The notes beneath the pieces were generated by a model, which saw nothing but the letters and a program-made list of their open reading frames with translations, did no database searches and was not told the origin of the DNA. The position numbers were made by a program, and so were the translations under genes. A DNA stretch of 64,000 nt from Sambucus nigra (taxonomy: Eukaryota > Streptophyta > Magnoliopsida > Dipsacales > Adoxaceae), in assembly GCA_949130495.1 (NCBI GenBank), contig OX422221.1, positions 475,993,159-476,057,158 of the forward strand, written 5' to 3'. This document shows, piece after piece, positions 11,201 to 21,369 of this stretch (the stretch's first letter is position 1; each line of letters begins with the position of its first letter).

Positions 11201-11475
11201 AGACTCAGAAGCTTTGTATGCCCTTCTTGAGGTTTAAGAAGGAAGAGGTTGTTTCTGTTGGGGTCCACGCCTTGGATTTGAAGCTGCCGTTTGGTGAGAT
11301 GGAGGTTCTTACGGAGAACTTGGAGTTGATCAAGCGACAGCTTGGTCTTGAACGAGTGGAAGTTTTGTCCGCGACAGATGCTGACGCTGTTACGAGGGCG
11401 GGTCCATATGCCTCGCTGCTGAAGCAGAATCCACCTTCCCCAGGAAATCCTACTGCTATCTTCTCGAGTGAGTAA
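8230..11475 (+). CDS. LeuRS: Leucine--tRNA ligase, cytosolic type
   Basis: Class I aminoacyl-tRNA synthetase that charges tRNA-Leu with leucine for cytosolic translation. The predicted protein is 1,081 residues, in the range for plant and other eukaryotic cytosolic LeuRS. The HIGH motif is present as HLGH at about residues 63-66 and KMSKS at 716-720. Between them lies the CP1 editing domain, with TLRPETMYGQTN near 300 and TGIVTSVPSDSPDD near 390, which hydrolyses mischarged tRNA. The frame is open upstream to 8182, but only from a GTG. The first ATG in frame is at 8230 (GACATGGC, a good context), so I start there. The coding region has no introns. A retrocopy is possible in principle, but the upstream splice signals, lack of a poly-A tract and intact motifs argue for the functional gene. 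Confidence 0.96.
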   Translation: MASNTESGKSFARRDWLLEIETKVQKLWEENDVFRADAKAELPKPGEKFYGNFPFPYMNGYLHLGHAFSLSKLEFAAAYHRLRGANVLLPFAFHCTGMPIKASADKLRREIEKFGNPPIFPVTEEKIEPEPKPTEGNQDLPDKFKGKKSKAVSKTGGDKYQWEIMRSYGLTDDEISKFQDPYYWLNFFPPLAVEDLKTFGLGCDWRRTFVTTDKNPFFDSFVRWQMRKLKSLGKIVKDLRYTIYSPLDGQPCADHDRASGEGVIPQEYTLIKMEVVPPFPPKLSSLEGKKVYLAAATLRPETMYGQTNSWVLPDGKYGAFEVNEDEVFIVTERAALNLAYQRLSRVPEKPTRLAQLTGHDLIGLPLRSPLACNEIIYCLPMLSVLTDKGTGIVTSVPSDSPDDFMALHDLKAKPAFREKFGVKDEWVLPFDVIPIISTPEYGDKSAEKICTDMKIKSQNDREKLDAAKKIIYKGGFYEGTMLVGEYTGLRVQEAKSSIRSKLLELGQAVVYSEPEKKVMSRSGDECVVALTDQWYITYGESNWRKEAEECLAGMNLYSDETRHGFEHTLSWLNQWACSRSFGLGTRIPWDEEFLVESLSDSTLYMAYYTVCHFFQRGEMYGSDNSLIKPQQLTDEVWDYLFFGGSYPKSSDISSSLLNEMKQEFEYWYPFDLRVSGKDLIQNHLTFCIYNHTALMPKHHWPRGFRCNGHIMLNSEKMSKSTGNFRTLRQAIEEFSADATRFSLADAGDGMDDANFVFETANAAILRLTKEKAWMEEVLAAMPSLSARRHTYADRVFANEINIAVKMTEKNYHDYMFREALKTGFYDLQAARDEYRFSCGSGGMHPDLLWRFMDVQTRLIAPICPHYAEYVWKEILKKDGFAVKAGWPEADSPDLTLQKGNKYLQDSIVSMRKLLQKQVSGSKKGSKNVSTTQNKPTIGLIFVNEQYDGWKKECLNILRSKFDSTTLTFAPDKEILEALQQSAIGQEGNFKQTQKLCMPFLRFKKEEVVSVGVHALDLKLPFGEMEVLTENLELIKRQLGLERVEVLSATDADAVTRAGPYASLLKQNPPSPGNPTAIFSSE

Positions 11476-12149
11476 ATTTGTTCTCGTTTTGAAGTTTTGC
11501 TTGTTAATCTTTTGGTAGATTTGTGTCTGAACTTCTTGGTAGCAAGTTATTTTGATTGCTTTTGAATTCCATGATACATTTCTTGTTTCGGGTCTCATTG
11601 TTCACGACGCCATGGTAATGTTTTTGAGGTTCAATTTATGTCATCACCGACGTTAATTGTAGTTAATTTTGCTTATATATTTATATCTTTTTTGAACAGG
11701 AGGTAATAACATTAATGGCTGCCAGAAATTTTCGCCTATCTAAAAGTTATTTTACGGGCTTGCTTATTAATTGTTCAGAAGTTTTTTTGGGTCGACTTTG
11801 ACTCGGATTTTTTACTGTGCATTTCTTTCCGTTAATTTTGAGTTCAAATTCGAGTAGTCTTTTAGGTAGCACGTAACAGTTTAAATGGTGGGCGAGAACC
11901 TTGTTCAGATATCTAGCCAACATATGAGTCCAAATTTGTTAACTCCTAAAAAAGTCTAAAACTAGGGTTGTGGAGTGTCTTAATATCCAATTGTTTGATG
12001 GTTTAAAAAACATTAAAAACTTTTTTTTTAGTTCTAAGATAATAAACTAATGGCATAATTTTGGGTTTAGTCCCATTTAATTGGTCAAAGATGCATAAAA
12101 TCTTGTTAACTTTTATTTAATGCACTCGAGCCCTTTTTTATAATAGAGC
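11476..12149. other. LeuRS 3' flank, no further gene
   Basis: The LeuRS 3'-UTR lies in the first few hundred bases, but no single poly-A signal stands out. The rest is AT-rich spacer without supported reading frames. Confidence 0.45.
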
Positions 12150-12321
12150 ACACATGGTTAGACGACAATAGTACCCGTTCCCATACCCATTATAAACTCA
12201 ATTGCTCTCTGTCTAAAAACAAACACATACATACATACCACTCTCTCTCTAGCAGCTCCACCCCACCTCATTCCTACCGGAGTAGCACCTACCCCGTCGG
12301 AGATTCGTCGGAGCAATCACC

Positions 12322-12357
<36 letters not shown>

Positions 12358-12415
12358 CGTCTCTTTCTTTCCTTGGTCCTTGCACCGGAAAAAAATGGAG
12401 TTTTTATAGAAACAT
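12150..12415 (+). promoter_or_regulatory. Promoter/5'-UTR-like relic without a gene
   Basis: A TATA-like ATTATAAAC (about 12190) is followed by a C- and CT-rich leader (12230-12370) and an ATG at 12395 after GGAAAAAA. The frame closes after four codons (ATG GAG TTT TTA TAG). This looks like the 5' end of a plant gene carried here by a transposon or left after gene loss. No matching gene lies downstream. Confidence 0.3.
12325..12355. repeat. (CT)n microsatellite
   Basis: About fifteen uninterrupted CT dinucleotides within the leader-like relic. Confidence 0.9.
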
Positions 12416-12738
12416 TTACTTTGTCTGCTTCAGTTTTTTAATTAAAAAATATCGAATATATGTCTTGTTTGATAGATTTTATAAATTTTGTGAATTTTAG
12501 ATTTGTAGATTTGAAGTCTCGTTTGATAGATTTATAAATTTTGTTAATTTTAGATTTGTGAATTGAAGTTATGGACTTTTAAAGATTCGATGATTTTTTT
12601 TTTTTTTTTGAAAAACGAGATAAGTTGCTGATTGAGATATTTTGGGGTATCTTAGTCATTTTAATCTGTTGAGTTAGCAAAATAGGACCTTTGTCACCAT
12701 TGACCAAGTCAAAGGTTCTCTTATATCATTGACCAAGT

Positions 12739-12994
12739 CAATAGGACTTATCACCGATTACCCCAAACTAATTGTATGTTGCGACACTCATGATCCTAGT
12801 TTCAAACTTCAATTATTTTCCTCATGAAGTGGTACTTCAATTGTGCAGAAGTGCCCCCCCCCCCCCCAATAGGACTTATCACCAATTACCCCAAACTAAT
12901 TGTATGTTGCGACACTCATGACCCTAGTTTTAAACTTCAATTATTTTCCTCGTGAAGTGGTACTTCAATTGTGCAGAAATCCCCCCCCCCCCCC
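12739..12994. repeat. 128-bp tandem duplication ending in C-tracts
   Basis: Two copies begin CAATAGGACTTATCACC at 12739 and 12867, each ending in a run of about fourteen C residues (near 12854-12867 and 12981-12994). The copies differ at only a handful of positions, so the duplication is fairly recent. No coding function. Confidence 0.9.
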
Positions 12995-15045
12995 AAAAAA
13001 AAATACCCAGTTTTAAATGCAACTCGGCAACTGATACGAGTCGCATGCATAGTTGGGCTCTTGTAGTGTTTATGCTTTGAACCGATAATGAACACCACTC
13101 ACTAAGGCTAAACAAAATCTTTTTTTGTGTGGTGCTTGTTTGGAATATTACTACAAGTCCTCGGATTATGAATGATGGTGGCAATTCATGTGTCTTGTTG
13201 TATTAGGGTCATATCATTTTGGGACCGCGTCGAGTTCTCCCTACTCCTCCATGGTTTAACCTGAACCCTCCATGGTTGAATTAATCGTGTGAAACAACTT
13301 GACACTAATTCGACCTGTTATTACAAGTGACATTCAAATTGACAGACATAATTGTTTATCCAAAGTGTCGCTTCAGAAGAACCACAAATTTGGACTAGAG
13401 ACCGCTAACTGTTTGGCTATATATAAACTAAAGAATTCATTACTTCTAAATACTAATGAAACATAGTGTTTGATAGGCAACATTTGTCATGGCAAATGTG
13501 AAAGATTATATATTTTTCACTTCAGAGGTTTTGATTGCACAAATCTGCCTTGGAATTTTTTTTCACCATTCAAGAATGTACAACTATTTAAAGCCTAAAA
13601 ATTTGCATTTCCTAACATTGTTATTTTCCTCCCACCCACAGAAAAATTTGTGAAGGCAAAGTCTTATTGTTGGGCATAAATAAATTTACTCCTTTCTTTT
13701 TACCCAAATACAATCAAACACATAAATAACAGATTTTGAGGGTGCGTTTGATTGCAAACATGGAAAATGCGTGGAAAATAGTTCATTTGGATGAGAAATT
13801 GTAACACGAGTTGAAAAATATACGAATTTTTGGTCTTACTTTTTTAATTTTCCATGAAAACTAATTATTTGGTTAGTGGGTGAGAAATATTTTTCACTAA
13901 AAATGAAGTTTGAGATGGAACACTTGTTATGTTAACGAATGTTATTCTTATATGAAGTATTCGCAATTAAGGTATTACAAAGGCAAAACATATCAAATTT
14001 TACCAAAATGCCAAATCACGAAATGAAAAAAAGAAAGAAATACACTTCATAAATATGAGTGAAGTTTGTGTCAACTTGTGGTTAAGGGGAGATGAGGGCA
14101 ATACATATACTATTCAAAAATTTCGGACAAGGCATGATTATTGATGTTTTATTTATCCTATGTTAGTTGTGTTGGTCACACTCTACATCAATACTTAAGT
14201 GCATTGTAATTCCTCAAATAGCTAATGCAAAATTATTAAAAAAAACTCAATAAGATAATAATATAATAAACTTTTATATGTATAATAAAATTTACATATT
14301 TAACAATAGAAAAAATGTTAAGCCAATAACAATTGTATAAAAGATAAATTAACAATTCATAATCATCATAAACGTTCAAACATTGTTTTTTTACACGTAG
14401 GGTGACAACGCATATTGTTTTAGTTTATTACTTATCGTTCTATTTTGTGAAGAGACAAATGACCAATTTGGATTGAATTTATGAAAAAAATACTTTCTTT
14501 TATAAAGTTAGCAAATGGTCTTATTAAAAAATTGCAAAAGTTCCCTCATTTATTGCACCATACCACCTCAACTCCTCAACAGTAATAAAATTTAAATTTA
14601 AATGAAGGAAAGCAATAAAATTTAAATGTCTAAAACCCTTGTATAAAAATTATAAATTTTAAAACTTGTAGTCTAAACGAATAAATCACAAAATAACTCT
14701 CAAAATCTTTTAAATGTATTGTTTAAATCCGTAACACATTACATGTAGAATTCATTTACATAACACACACACACGCACATAAATATATATATCAGCTCAA
14801 AATGATTTCTTCTTACTATGTTAAAAAATCGGTTAAAAATATGTCAACTGCTTAAAAACTGATACATGTTGATCAATATTTTTAAAATAATAAAAAGAAT
14901 TTTTTTTATTTTGAGCCTATTTATTTGGGATTCCTAAAATATTTAAATATCCCTTAAAAAAATCAACTTAATTTATTTTTCTTATTTAAAAAAAATAAAT
15001 TCGTAGTTAGTCCTTAAGTAGCGGTCCTTTCTGGAGAATGATCCT
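12995..15045. other. AT-rich spacer without recognisable gene
   Basis: No reading frame is supported. A GGGTGCGTTTGATTG phrase at 13740 and ACAATCAAACACAT just before it resemble ends of common plant MITEs, but a full element could not be delimited. Positions 14200-15000 are very AT-rich. Confidence 0.45.
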
Positions 15046-15046
15046 A

Positions 15047-15079
<33 letters not shown>

Positions 15080-15085
15080 TATTAT
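15047..15085. repeat. (AAT)n microsatellite
   Basis: About eleven AAT/TAA units. Confidence 0.9.
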
Positions 15086-15245
15086 TTTTGAGCACGGGCT
15101 CAATTCGGAATCAAGTAGCTGAAGCTCGACCCGAATTATAGTCCGGGCTTGAAATTTTTGCTTAAGTTCAACCCGCTCAAACTCACTTAACACTTAACCC
15201 AAATATACTTAAAAGTTAACCCAAATTTAGTGAGCTGAACCGGAG

Positions 15246-15265
15246 TGGGTGGGGGTGGGGGTGGT

Positions 15266-15296
<31 letters not shown>

Positions 15297-15301
15297 GGGG
15301 G
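15246..15301. repeat. (GT)n and poly-G tract
   Basis: G-rich repeats pass into GT dinucleotides and then an uninterrupted G run of more than twenty bases. The length in the assembly may be unreliable because such runs are hard to sequence. Confidence 0.85.
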
Positions 15302-16200
15302 ACTTCGTGCTTGCTCGGCCCTATTTACAGCCATACACCCAAATGTCCATGGAGTATTTGAAAATCAAAGAATAAATGAAGATATTTGAATACAAACATG
15401 ATAGGGTCTATGCATTTTGATCCAAATATCCAAGGAGTAATTGAAAATCAAAGAATAAATGAAGATACATGGATACAAACGTGATAGGGGTCTATTCATT
15501 TTGATTAAATTTTTATTGGGTGGTGCTAAAAGTCTCCCGAAATTTTATTCCCAACACACATAATGCCTTATGCATAAAAAACATTGTACATCACTTAATG
15601 TTGGGGAGAAATTTGGTTGGATACGCTTATGATACGTATGAGGATCTAAAAGAAGTATAAGTTTCACATTTCACTCTATTATCCAAATTAATTTAAAATT
15701 ATGAAAGGGTAATTTAGGTGTGGTAGGCTGTTTGGGGATTCTCCCCTCCACCAAACGAAAAAACCTTATGTAGGATTGATCTCTAGTTTTTGATAGATAA
15801 CTAATTGAGTTAATTTTGACAATATGTTTTGGGTAGGGGTGTGTTAATTTCCTGAAATTTTCATTTTTCGAATTTTGATCCTCTTTTTTTATCTTCTCGA
15901 TTTTGGCAAATTTCGATTTCGAAATTTTTTTTGGATCGAAATCGAAAATAATTTTGAATTTTGAATTTTCTGATTTTTTCGATATGAACACGGCGGATTG
16001 GTTACACGACCAAGGATATCAAATAATCGATTCACATTACCCCCAAAAGGAAAAAGAAGAATATTGTGGTGTTCTAACAACGACAATCAAACAGGTGCGT
16101 GAATGCGAGATACCATTTTATAAAAAGTGTCGATTTTCCAATTTTTTTTTCGATTTTTCCAAAATATGCCTATTTTGTAATTTTAGTATACACGTGACTA
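15302..16200. other. Spacer with internal short repeats, no gene
   Basis: Two similar stretches (about 15350-15410 and 15425-15490) share AAAATCAAAGAATAAATGAAGATA and TACAAAC(A/G)TGATAGGG phrases. Positions 15850-15980 are low-complexity TTTCGATTTCGAAA sequence. Frames here of 106 and 130 codons arise from low-complexity DNA and are not believed. Confidence 0.4.
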
Positions 16201-16202
16201 AA

Positions 16203-16254
16203 ATCCCACATCGATTTGGAGCTCAAGATACCTCAAACAAAGAAGCTATAAAAG
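16203..16254 (+). promoter_or_regulatory. USE plus TATA pair, snRNA-promoter-like
   Basis: ATCCCACATCG at 16203-16213 matches the plant snRNA upstream sequence element RTCCCACATCG. CTATAAAAGG begins near 16246, about 33 bases further on, which is the spacing used by Pol II snRNA genes. The downstream bases do not match U1, U2, U4 or U5, and an LTR-like sequence starts at 16260. It may be a truncated snRNA-type promoter or a chance or transposon-borne match. Confidence 0.35.
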
Positions 16255-16259
16255 GAACA

Positions 16260-17300
16260 TGTAATATCCCGAATTCTAATGGATTAATTAAATGAATTAT
16301 TAATTATTTCTTGAGAAGATATATACACTAGGTAAATTTCAATGAAAGAAATTTGATTAAATGAATAAATTTGAGTTTATAGAATTTCGATAAATTTGTG
16401 TAAAGTGATTGATTAAATTATCATTTTTAATAGTTGAAATACATTGTGGGAATTAAGCTAGAAACTTGGGGCAAGTGAGTCTTTTGGCAAGTCTTGTTGG
16501 CCAAGTTATGGTTTAAGGAAAGTTGAATTTCATGTATAATAGGGGGTACATCTTGGTGAATGAGTGGCTTTCAAATAGAAGTGAGATAGAGGAGATTGAC
16601 ATATGACAGGAAGAGAGGACCTATGACCGCGGAATATCTCAGTCGTGACTGCGGCCTGAGACCCTGCGACCGCGACCGTCACCCAATATGGCCGAGGTCC
16701 ACCCGCGGGAGGGATTTGTTTGGGGCTTTATATATAAACTTTTGTGCGAGAATTATTTTGTTAACACTTCTCCCTCTCAAAATAAACTTACCAACACCTA
16801 TTTTCTCCCCAAACCTCTTCCTATAGACACTAAATCTCCATTAAAACATATGTTTCAGGCTTGAATTGGGAATTTTTGCAAGAAGAATTTGAAGAAGTGC
16901 TAGGAGTAGAACTTGTAGATTTTAAAGAGGGAAATCAAAATTTCACATCAGATTTCTAGAATTTAATCAAAGGGAAGAATACTCTACTTTTCTCTTCTCT
17001 AGTTTTTGAATGATTTAGATATTGCCTAAACATATTTGTTAACTGATTTAAAAGAGATTAGAGATTTAATTAGGATAAGATGAATCTCATTAGCCCCTTG
17101 GTATTATTTTGTTGATATTTAACATATGAAACCTTTAGAAAATGAGAATGCATATAAAAAGGATTATGAGAATAAAATGGTATAATATGTTGAATGACCA
17201 AGATTTGATATAGGTTCTTTATAAACATTGAGAAACGAAATGTGAAACACAAATATGACTAATTCCGTGAAATTTATATGGATCAAAGCTTGTTAAATAT
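16260..17300 (+). mobile_element. Probable chromovirus-type gypsy LTR
   Basis: It starts TGTAATATCCCGAATT, like many plant chromovirus (Tekay/Del-type) LTRs, which often begin TGTAACACCCCGAA. A TATA box TATATATAAA is at 16729-16738, preceded by a GC-rich tract with GACCGCGACCG-type repeats and followed by a C-rich leader. The 3' end is not certain; 17300 is a guess. No gag or pol of this family is in the window, so it may be a solo or truncated LTR. Confidence 0.4.
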
Positions 17301-18588
17301 CACGGCCTCTCTGAAAAAACCACACGCGACCACCCACAAAAGTCCACTAGTACAAAAAATTTGAGGTATAGAAAAAGGACACTCATTACTTACAACCCTT
17401 TATTTGACCGTAACCACAAATCGTTGTCATTCTGAAGCTTCAGCCTTCACAATACTAGTTCTGTCAATCTCAATCGCAACTTTATCTTGATAACCACAAC
17501 TCTCAGACCTCGGTATCCACTGATTTATGTAACATATGCATCTGGTCGAATATCCATCGCAACTTTGATTCCTAGCTTACTAGTCTTGCAAACGTGCCTC
17601 AGATCGCAACCCAAGCCAATCAACTCAACGATCTCGAACCTAGAAACCTTTGATCACAGTCAAAGCCAAAGCTCCATAAATTTATATTTTAATTGTGGGA
17701 TAATATATTTAGAAAACGCCATTAAAGTATTTGATTTAAGGTGTAAATGGTTTTCTAAAATATGAAAAGAGAACAAAATACTAAGAAGTGGCCTTGGGAA
17801 CTTTTAGGGATTGTAGGATAACAAAAGTTCTCTACAAAACTAAAAAAAAGTTCTAAAGAAACCTAACTAGTAATTAGTGTTTAAATAGGATTTACAAGAT
17901 AAGTTAAAAGAATTTTGCGTATTAAAAACTTTCAAAAAGTAATTTGAACAAAATTTGAACAAGTCAAACCATAGCAAACCCACGATCGTACCTACAGAGG
18001 CCCTGATCGCGGAAGGCCACGTGCGACCACGAGGTAAAAGGGTCGTAACCACAAGACTACAAAAATTGCACATCGGCCGCTCTCAGCTCGCGGGGCACAC
18101 TGGTTGAGCAAAAATCCTTTTCATGTTTGTGGAGTTTAAGAACCAATATATGTTGTAAAACTACTAGGGACGTTTTAGGTGCAACTAAAAGAGTGTCATT
18201 AAAATACTGAACACCCCCAAACTTAGAAAAATCCCTAAAAAACTCCTTTAAAAATTTCAAAAAATATTTTAATTTTTTTTTCGAAAATTCACCAAAGTAA
18301 AATTGATTTTTATATTTTAAAAAATAATTTTTCCCACTTGTACTACTTGATTGTGTGGCTTAAGCATTGGTGTGATGGATATTTATTATGCGTTGATGTC
18401 GTTGGCATATAATATGGTTATGTAGATGATCTTCAATCAAAATGACATAAACCTAAATTACGTTTTGATCGAAAATTTAGACAACAAGACGAACTATGTT
18501 CTTATATAATGTTAATACTAATAGAGCCGATTTTTTTTTCCTGGTAGAAATAGCCAATAATCTTGGGTAGATGGTGAGGATACAAAAA
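17301..18588. other. Spacer, possible further LTR debris
   Basis: Stretches at 17295-17340 and 17975-18090 repeat GCGACCAC / CGATCGCGG-type phrases similar to the GC-rich tract in the LTR at 16260, possibly part of a related LTR in another orientation. No coding region is supported. Confidence 0.3.
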
Positions 18589-18986
18589 TGAGAGTGCGCA
18601 ATTCTCTAATGGTGTAACTTATCTAAATAGATGTCAATCTACAAACAAATTTAATTCCTTTAAATCCTAAAACATAGGTGATTCAAGACATTAATCAATA
18701 AAGCATGCAATCACAAAATCATTCAACACAATGTTTCACAAAAAATTCCCAAATGGGCAAAACCTTTTATTTCACTAATACAGTTTGCAAATCGCAACTT
18801 ACAACCTTATGAGTGAAATACAGTCCGTCGAATCTCCCGCAGGTGACCTTCGTCTTCTTCAGCAGTGGTTCTCACTATTGCCACAAAGATCGCAACCTTC
18901 CTTCAGCAAGGGTTCTCGCAAGAATCAAAAGAGCACGAGTAGAGACTCATTCTCTGCAAGGTCAGCATTCAAGACTCCTTCATAAG
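18589..18986 (-). repeat. LTR A of SIRE derivative, first part
   Basis: It begins TGAGAGTGCGCAATTCTC and matches the start of LTRs B (35957) and C (61231). It is interrupted by Gypsy1 and continues at 31417. The last five bases (18982-18986, ATAAG) are one copy of the Gypsy1 target duplication. Confidence 0.85.
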
Positions 18987-19597
18987 TGTTGATGTAAAAA
19001 ATTAGATCACTCTAATTATTCAATCACAGATAAATAAATGAGACAAAGAATTTTAAAGTGGTTCAGCCTTATAAGAATGGCCTACGTCCACGGTTATGTT
19101 ATTGCTGAGTGTTTTTGGGAATTCTCGATTACAAGTTCTATCAAGAAATTCCGATCCCCTTACAATGAGGATTGTACAATGAATTTATAGCCCTGAGGCT
19201 GTAATGTGAAAGGGTAATACATTAAATGATGTACATATGAAAGGGTAATACATTCAATGCCCTTTAAGCGTGTGCGTCTGAATGATAAGCATTTAATGAA
19301 TCAGTCGAACTGTTGGTTATCCAGCTATTGATGCTTTGTTCGAGGTGCAGCTCGGACCGCCTGAGTTGCTCGGACCGTCTAAGCTTCTCGGTACTCAAGA
19401 GTTCCTCGGATAGTTCTTGTTCCTCGGAGCGTATGAGTTCCTCGGAGAGTTCTTGTTCCTCGGAACGTATGAGTTCCTCGAAAAGCAGTGTTCCTCGTCG
19501 TAGTATGGTTCCTCGGAAGTGTTTGCTGTTGTCACGTAGATTGCCAGATGTCTTCACTCAATTGGGCCATGTCAGCAGATTAAATTTGGTATCAACA
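18987..19597 (-). repeat. Gypsy1 3' LTR
   Basis: Runs from TGTTGATG to GGTATCAACA on the plus strand. The U3 part (19365-19520) holds tandem CTCGGA(A/G)CGTATGAGTTC-type units. Its TATA box is altered (AATTTATAG instead of TATTTATAG in the other LTR). Confidence 0.92.
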
Positions 19598-19610
19598 GAA
19601 GCCCCCAATG
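19598..19610 (-). other. Gypsy1 polypurine tract
   Basis: On the minus strand CATTGGGGGCTTC lies immediately before the 3' LTR. This is the purine-rich primer for plus-strand DNA synthesis. The same tract occurs beside the Gypsy2 LTR at 39841. Confidence 0.8.
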
Positions 19611-19849
19611 TTTCATAGTTCGAAATTTGAGGAGTAGGGAACATTCTTTCTCGGAATATGGTAGCTTTAAATGGTCCTCCTGATTTTTAGGAGTGTTTCC
19701 TTCGTATTTATTTCTCCTTCCAAATTCGTAGAATCAGCCTTTTTGAATTTTTTATAACCGCCTCGATCTCCGCGTACTTTTTGTCCTTCTAGCCGCCGGT
19801 AGCGTAATCGTTTCTTTTTGTAATCATTACTTTTCCTTTTTTCAAGGTA

Positions 19850-19861
19850 GAGTATTTAAAC
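19850..19861 (+). promoter_or_regulatory. TATA-like promoter of the antisense gene
   Basis: GAGTATTTAAACGC lies about 150 bases before the ATG at 20007 and is followed by a pyrimidine-rich leader. Gypsy2 has the same element (AAGTATTTAAATGC, 40090-40097) at the same distance from its ATG, so the signal is conserved between elements. Confidence 0.55.
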
Positions 19862-20006
19862 GCTGCAGAAAATCCCATCGTCTTCTACTTTTTCAAATTT
19901 GTATCTTCGAGTTTTCCGTCGTCTCTTTCTTTCCTGTGTATTCATCTCTTCCATCGTTCTTTTTCTGTAAGATTTTCTTCCTTCTTCTTCATTTCTTTTA
20001 TTCATC

Positions 20007-20511
20007 ATGGTTTACCCTGTTGAATCTCTTGATAAGTTTCGCTCTGACTTTTCTATTCCCTCCTGGGTAGTTCTGGAAGAGCTTTCTGAGCCTTCTGATT
20101 ATTTTCGTTTGGCTGAGGGACATTGGTTCCCCAGTCTCTTTATTGCTGAGTGTGGATTTTCTTTTCCACCCAATCCCTTATGTCTGGAATTTTGTCAATA
20201 CTTTGACGTTGTTCCTGCAAGAATAGCCCCAAATACATGGAGAATAGTTAATGGGGTTCATAGGTTAAACCAAATCCATGGAACTCACCTAGGAATTCTA
20301 GAAATCATGTTTTGCTATAGATGGGCTGTAGGCGATAATACTTTTTATTTAAAAACTAGAATTTTGAATAGGGCCTTAGTAGTAAATCTCCCGGATGCCA
20401 ATAGGGATTATTTTGAGCACGAGGTTGTCATAAAAAATTGGCAACATGTTCCTTTATATGGAGATGAAGTTTATCAGGGTCCCAGATGCCCTCCCTATGG
20501 CAATGAGATAG
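20007..20511 (+). CDS. Antisense gene exon 1
   Basis: Starts at ATG (MVYPVESLDKF) after a C/T-rich leader. The donor GT at 20512 follows GAGATAG. Joining to 20606 (acceptor TTTGCAG) keeps the frame open, whereas using the next AG (TTGACAG) would hit a stop after twelve codons. It holds the PF04195-like domain and is closely related to the Gypsy2 copy, which is split by the SIRE insertion. Confidence 0.65.
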
Positions 20512-20605
20512 GTTATTTTTATTTCATTTTACTTATTTTGAAATCATGCTTCTTTTGTGTTTGATAAAATGTGCCAATGACATTTCAATGTTGATTTATT
20601 TGCAG

Positions 20606-21291
20606 TTGACAGTAAAAGAAAGTGTCCAAAGGAAGCAGACGTTAACATAAGACACTTGAAACTTATCTGGAGTCTGTATCAATCTGTTGCCGACGAGCAT
20701 ATTAGGTCGGCCTCATATCTACTACAATACAAGAGCTACACCACCTCTTTTACTGCTCGTCCAGTAATAAGTGAATCAGAGCCAGTACCAGCTTCCACCA
20801 TTTCTTCGCCTGAATCTCACGTCCCTTTAAGCGAAAGGATGAAGAAGAGAAGACCTCCCACCCTTTTTGAGAAACCTGCCTCTGGTGCTGGAGAGGCAAA
20901 AAAAAGTAAGGTTGATGTCCCAGGGGAGGGGACAAAGAAAACTAATGCGCCTTCCTCGACTGCTGTTGTTGTGAAGGTTGTAGAGAAGCCCGCAGTGGCT
21001 TCGAGCAGGTCTGCTGCTCCTGGAGAGGTGATTGTAATATCACCGACCAAGGGTTCTTCCTTGGTTGAATCTGTTCCTGTTCCCCCGAGGAGGCTGAAGA
21101 AGAGCTCCTCGGTCAATTTGGCTGACACCATCACTCAGCCCCCAACCACTGGAACTGGGGTTCCTACTTTTGTTCCCCCGAGCTCTGCCATGAGCTCGGT
21201 AAAGTCCTGGATCATTCCCGAGGTCCAAGGTACTGAAGAAAACCTTTCTCGGGATATGGTTACCTCATTGGCTTCTCGCCACCTTGCTTCT
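20606..21291 (+). CDS. Antisense gene exon 2
   Basis: Begins in frame after the 94-bp intron and ends at TCT followed by GTAAGT, a consensus donor. It encodes a conserved LIWSLYQSVADEHIRSAS stretch, then a low-complexity Ser/Pro/Lys/Val-rich linker with KKRRPP and KKSK basic clusters that could be nuclear localisation signals (inference). Confidence 0.6.
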
Positions 21292-21369
21292 GTAAGTCTT
21301 CTTACTTTGAACTTTTCATCTTTCCTTTGTCATTTCTGTTTCTGACTTGCTTTCTTTTTCTTTTCGCAG

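Noticed and set aside
15903..16295. 130-codon plus-strand frame
   Set aside because: Low-complexity TTTCGATTT sequence; no motif, and overlaps the USE/TATA region.
19264..19557. 97-codon minus-strand frame rich in SEELIRSEEQ repeats, with a counterpart at 31078-31371
   Set aside because: It is a translation of tandem CTCGGA-type units inside the Gypsy1 LTR U3; both LTRs show it because they are copies.
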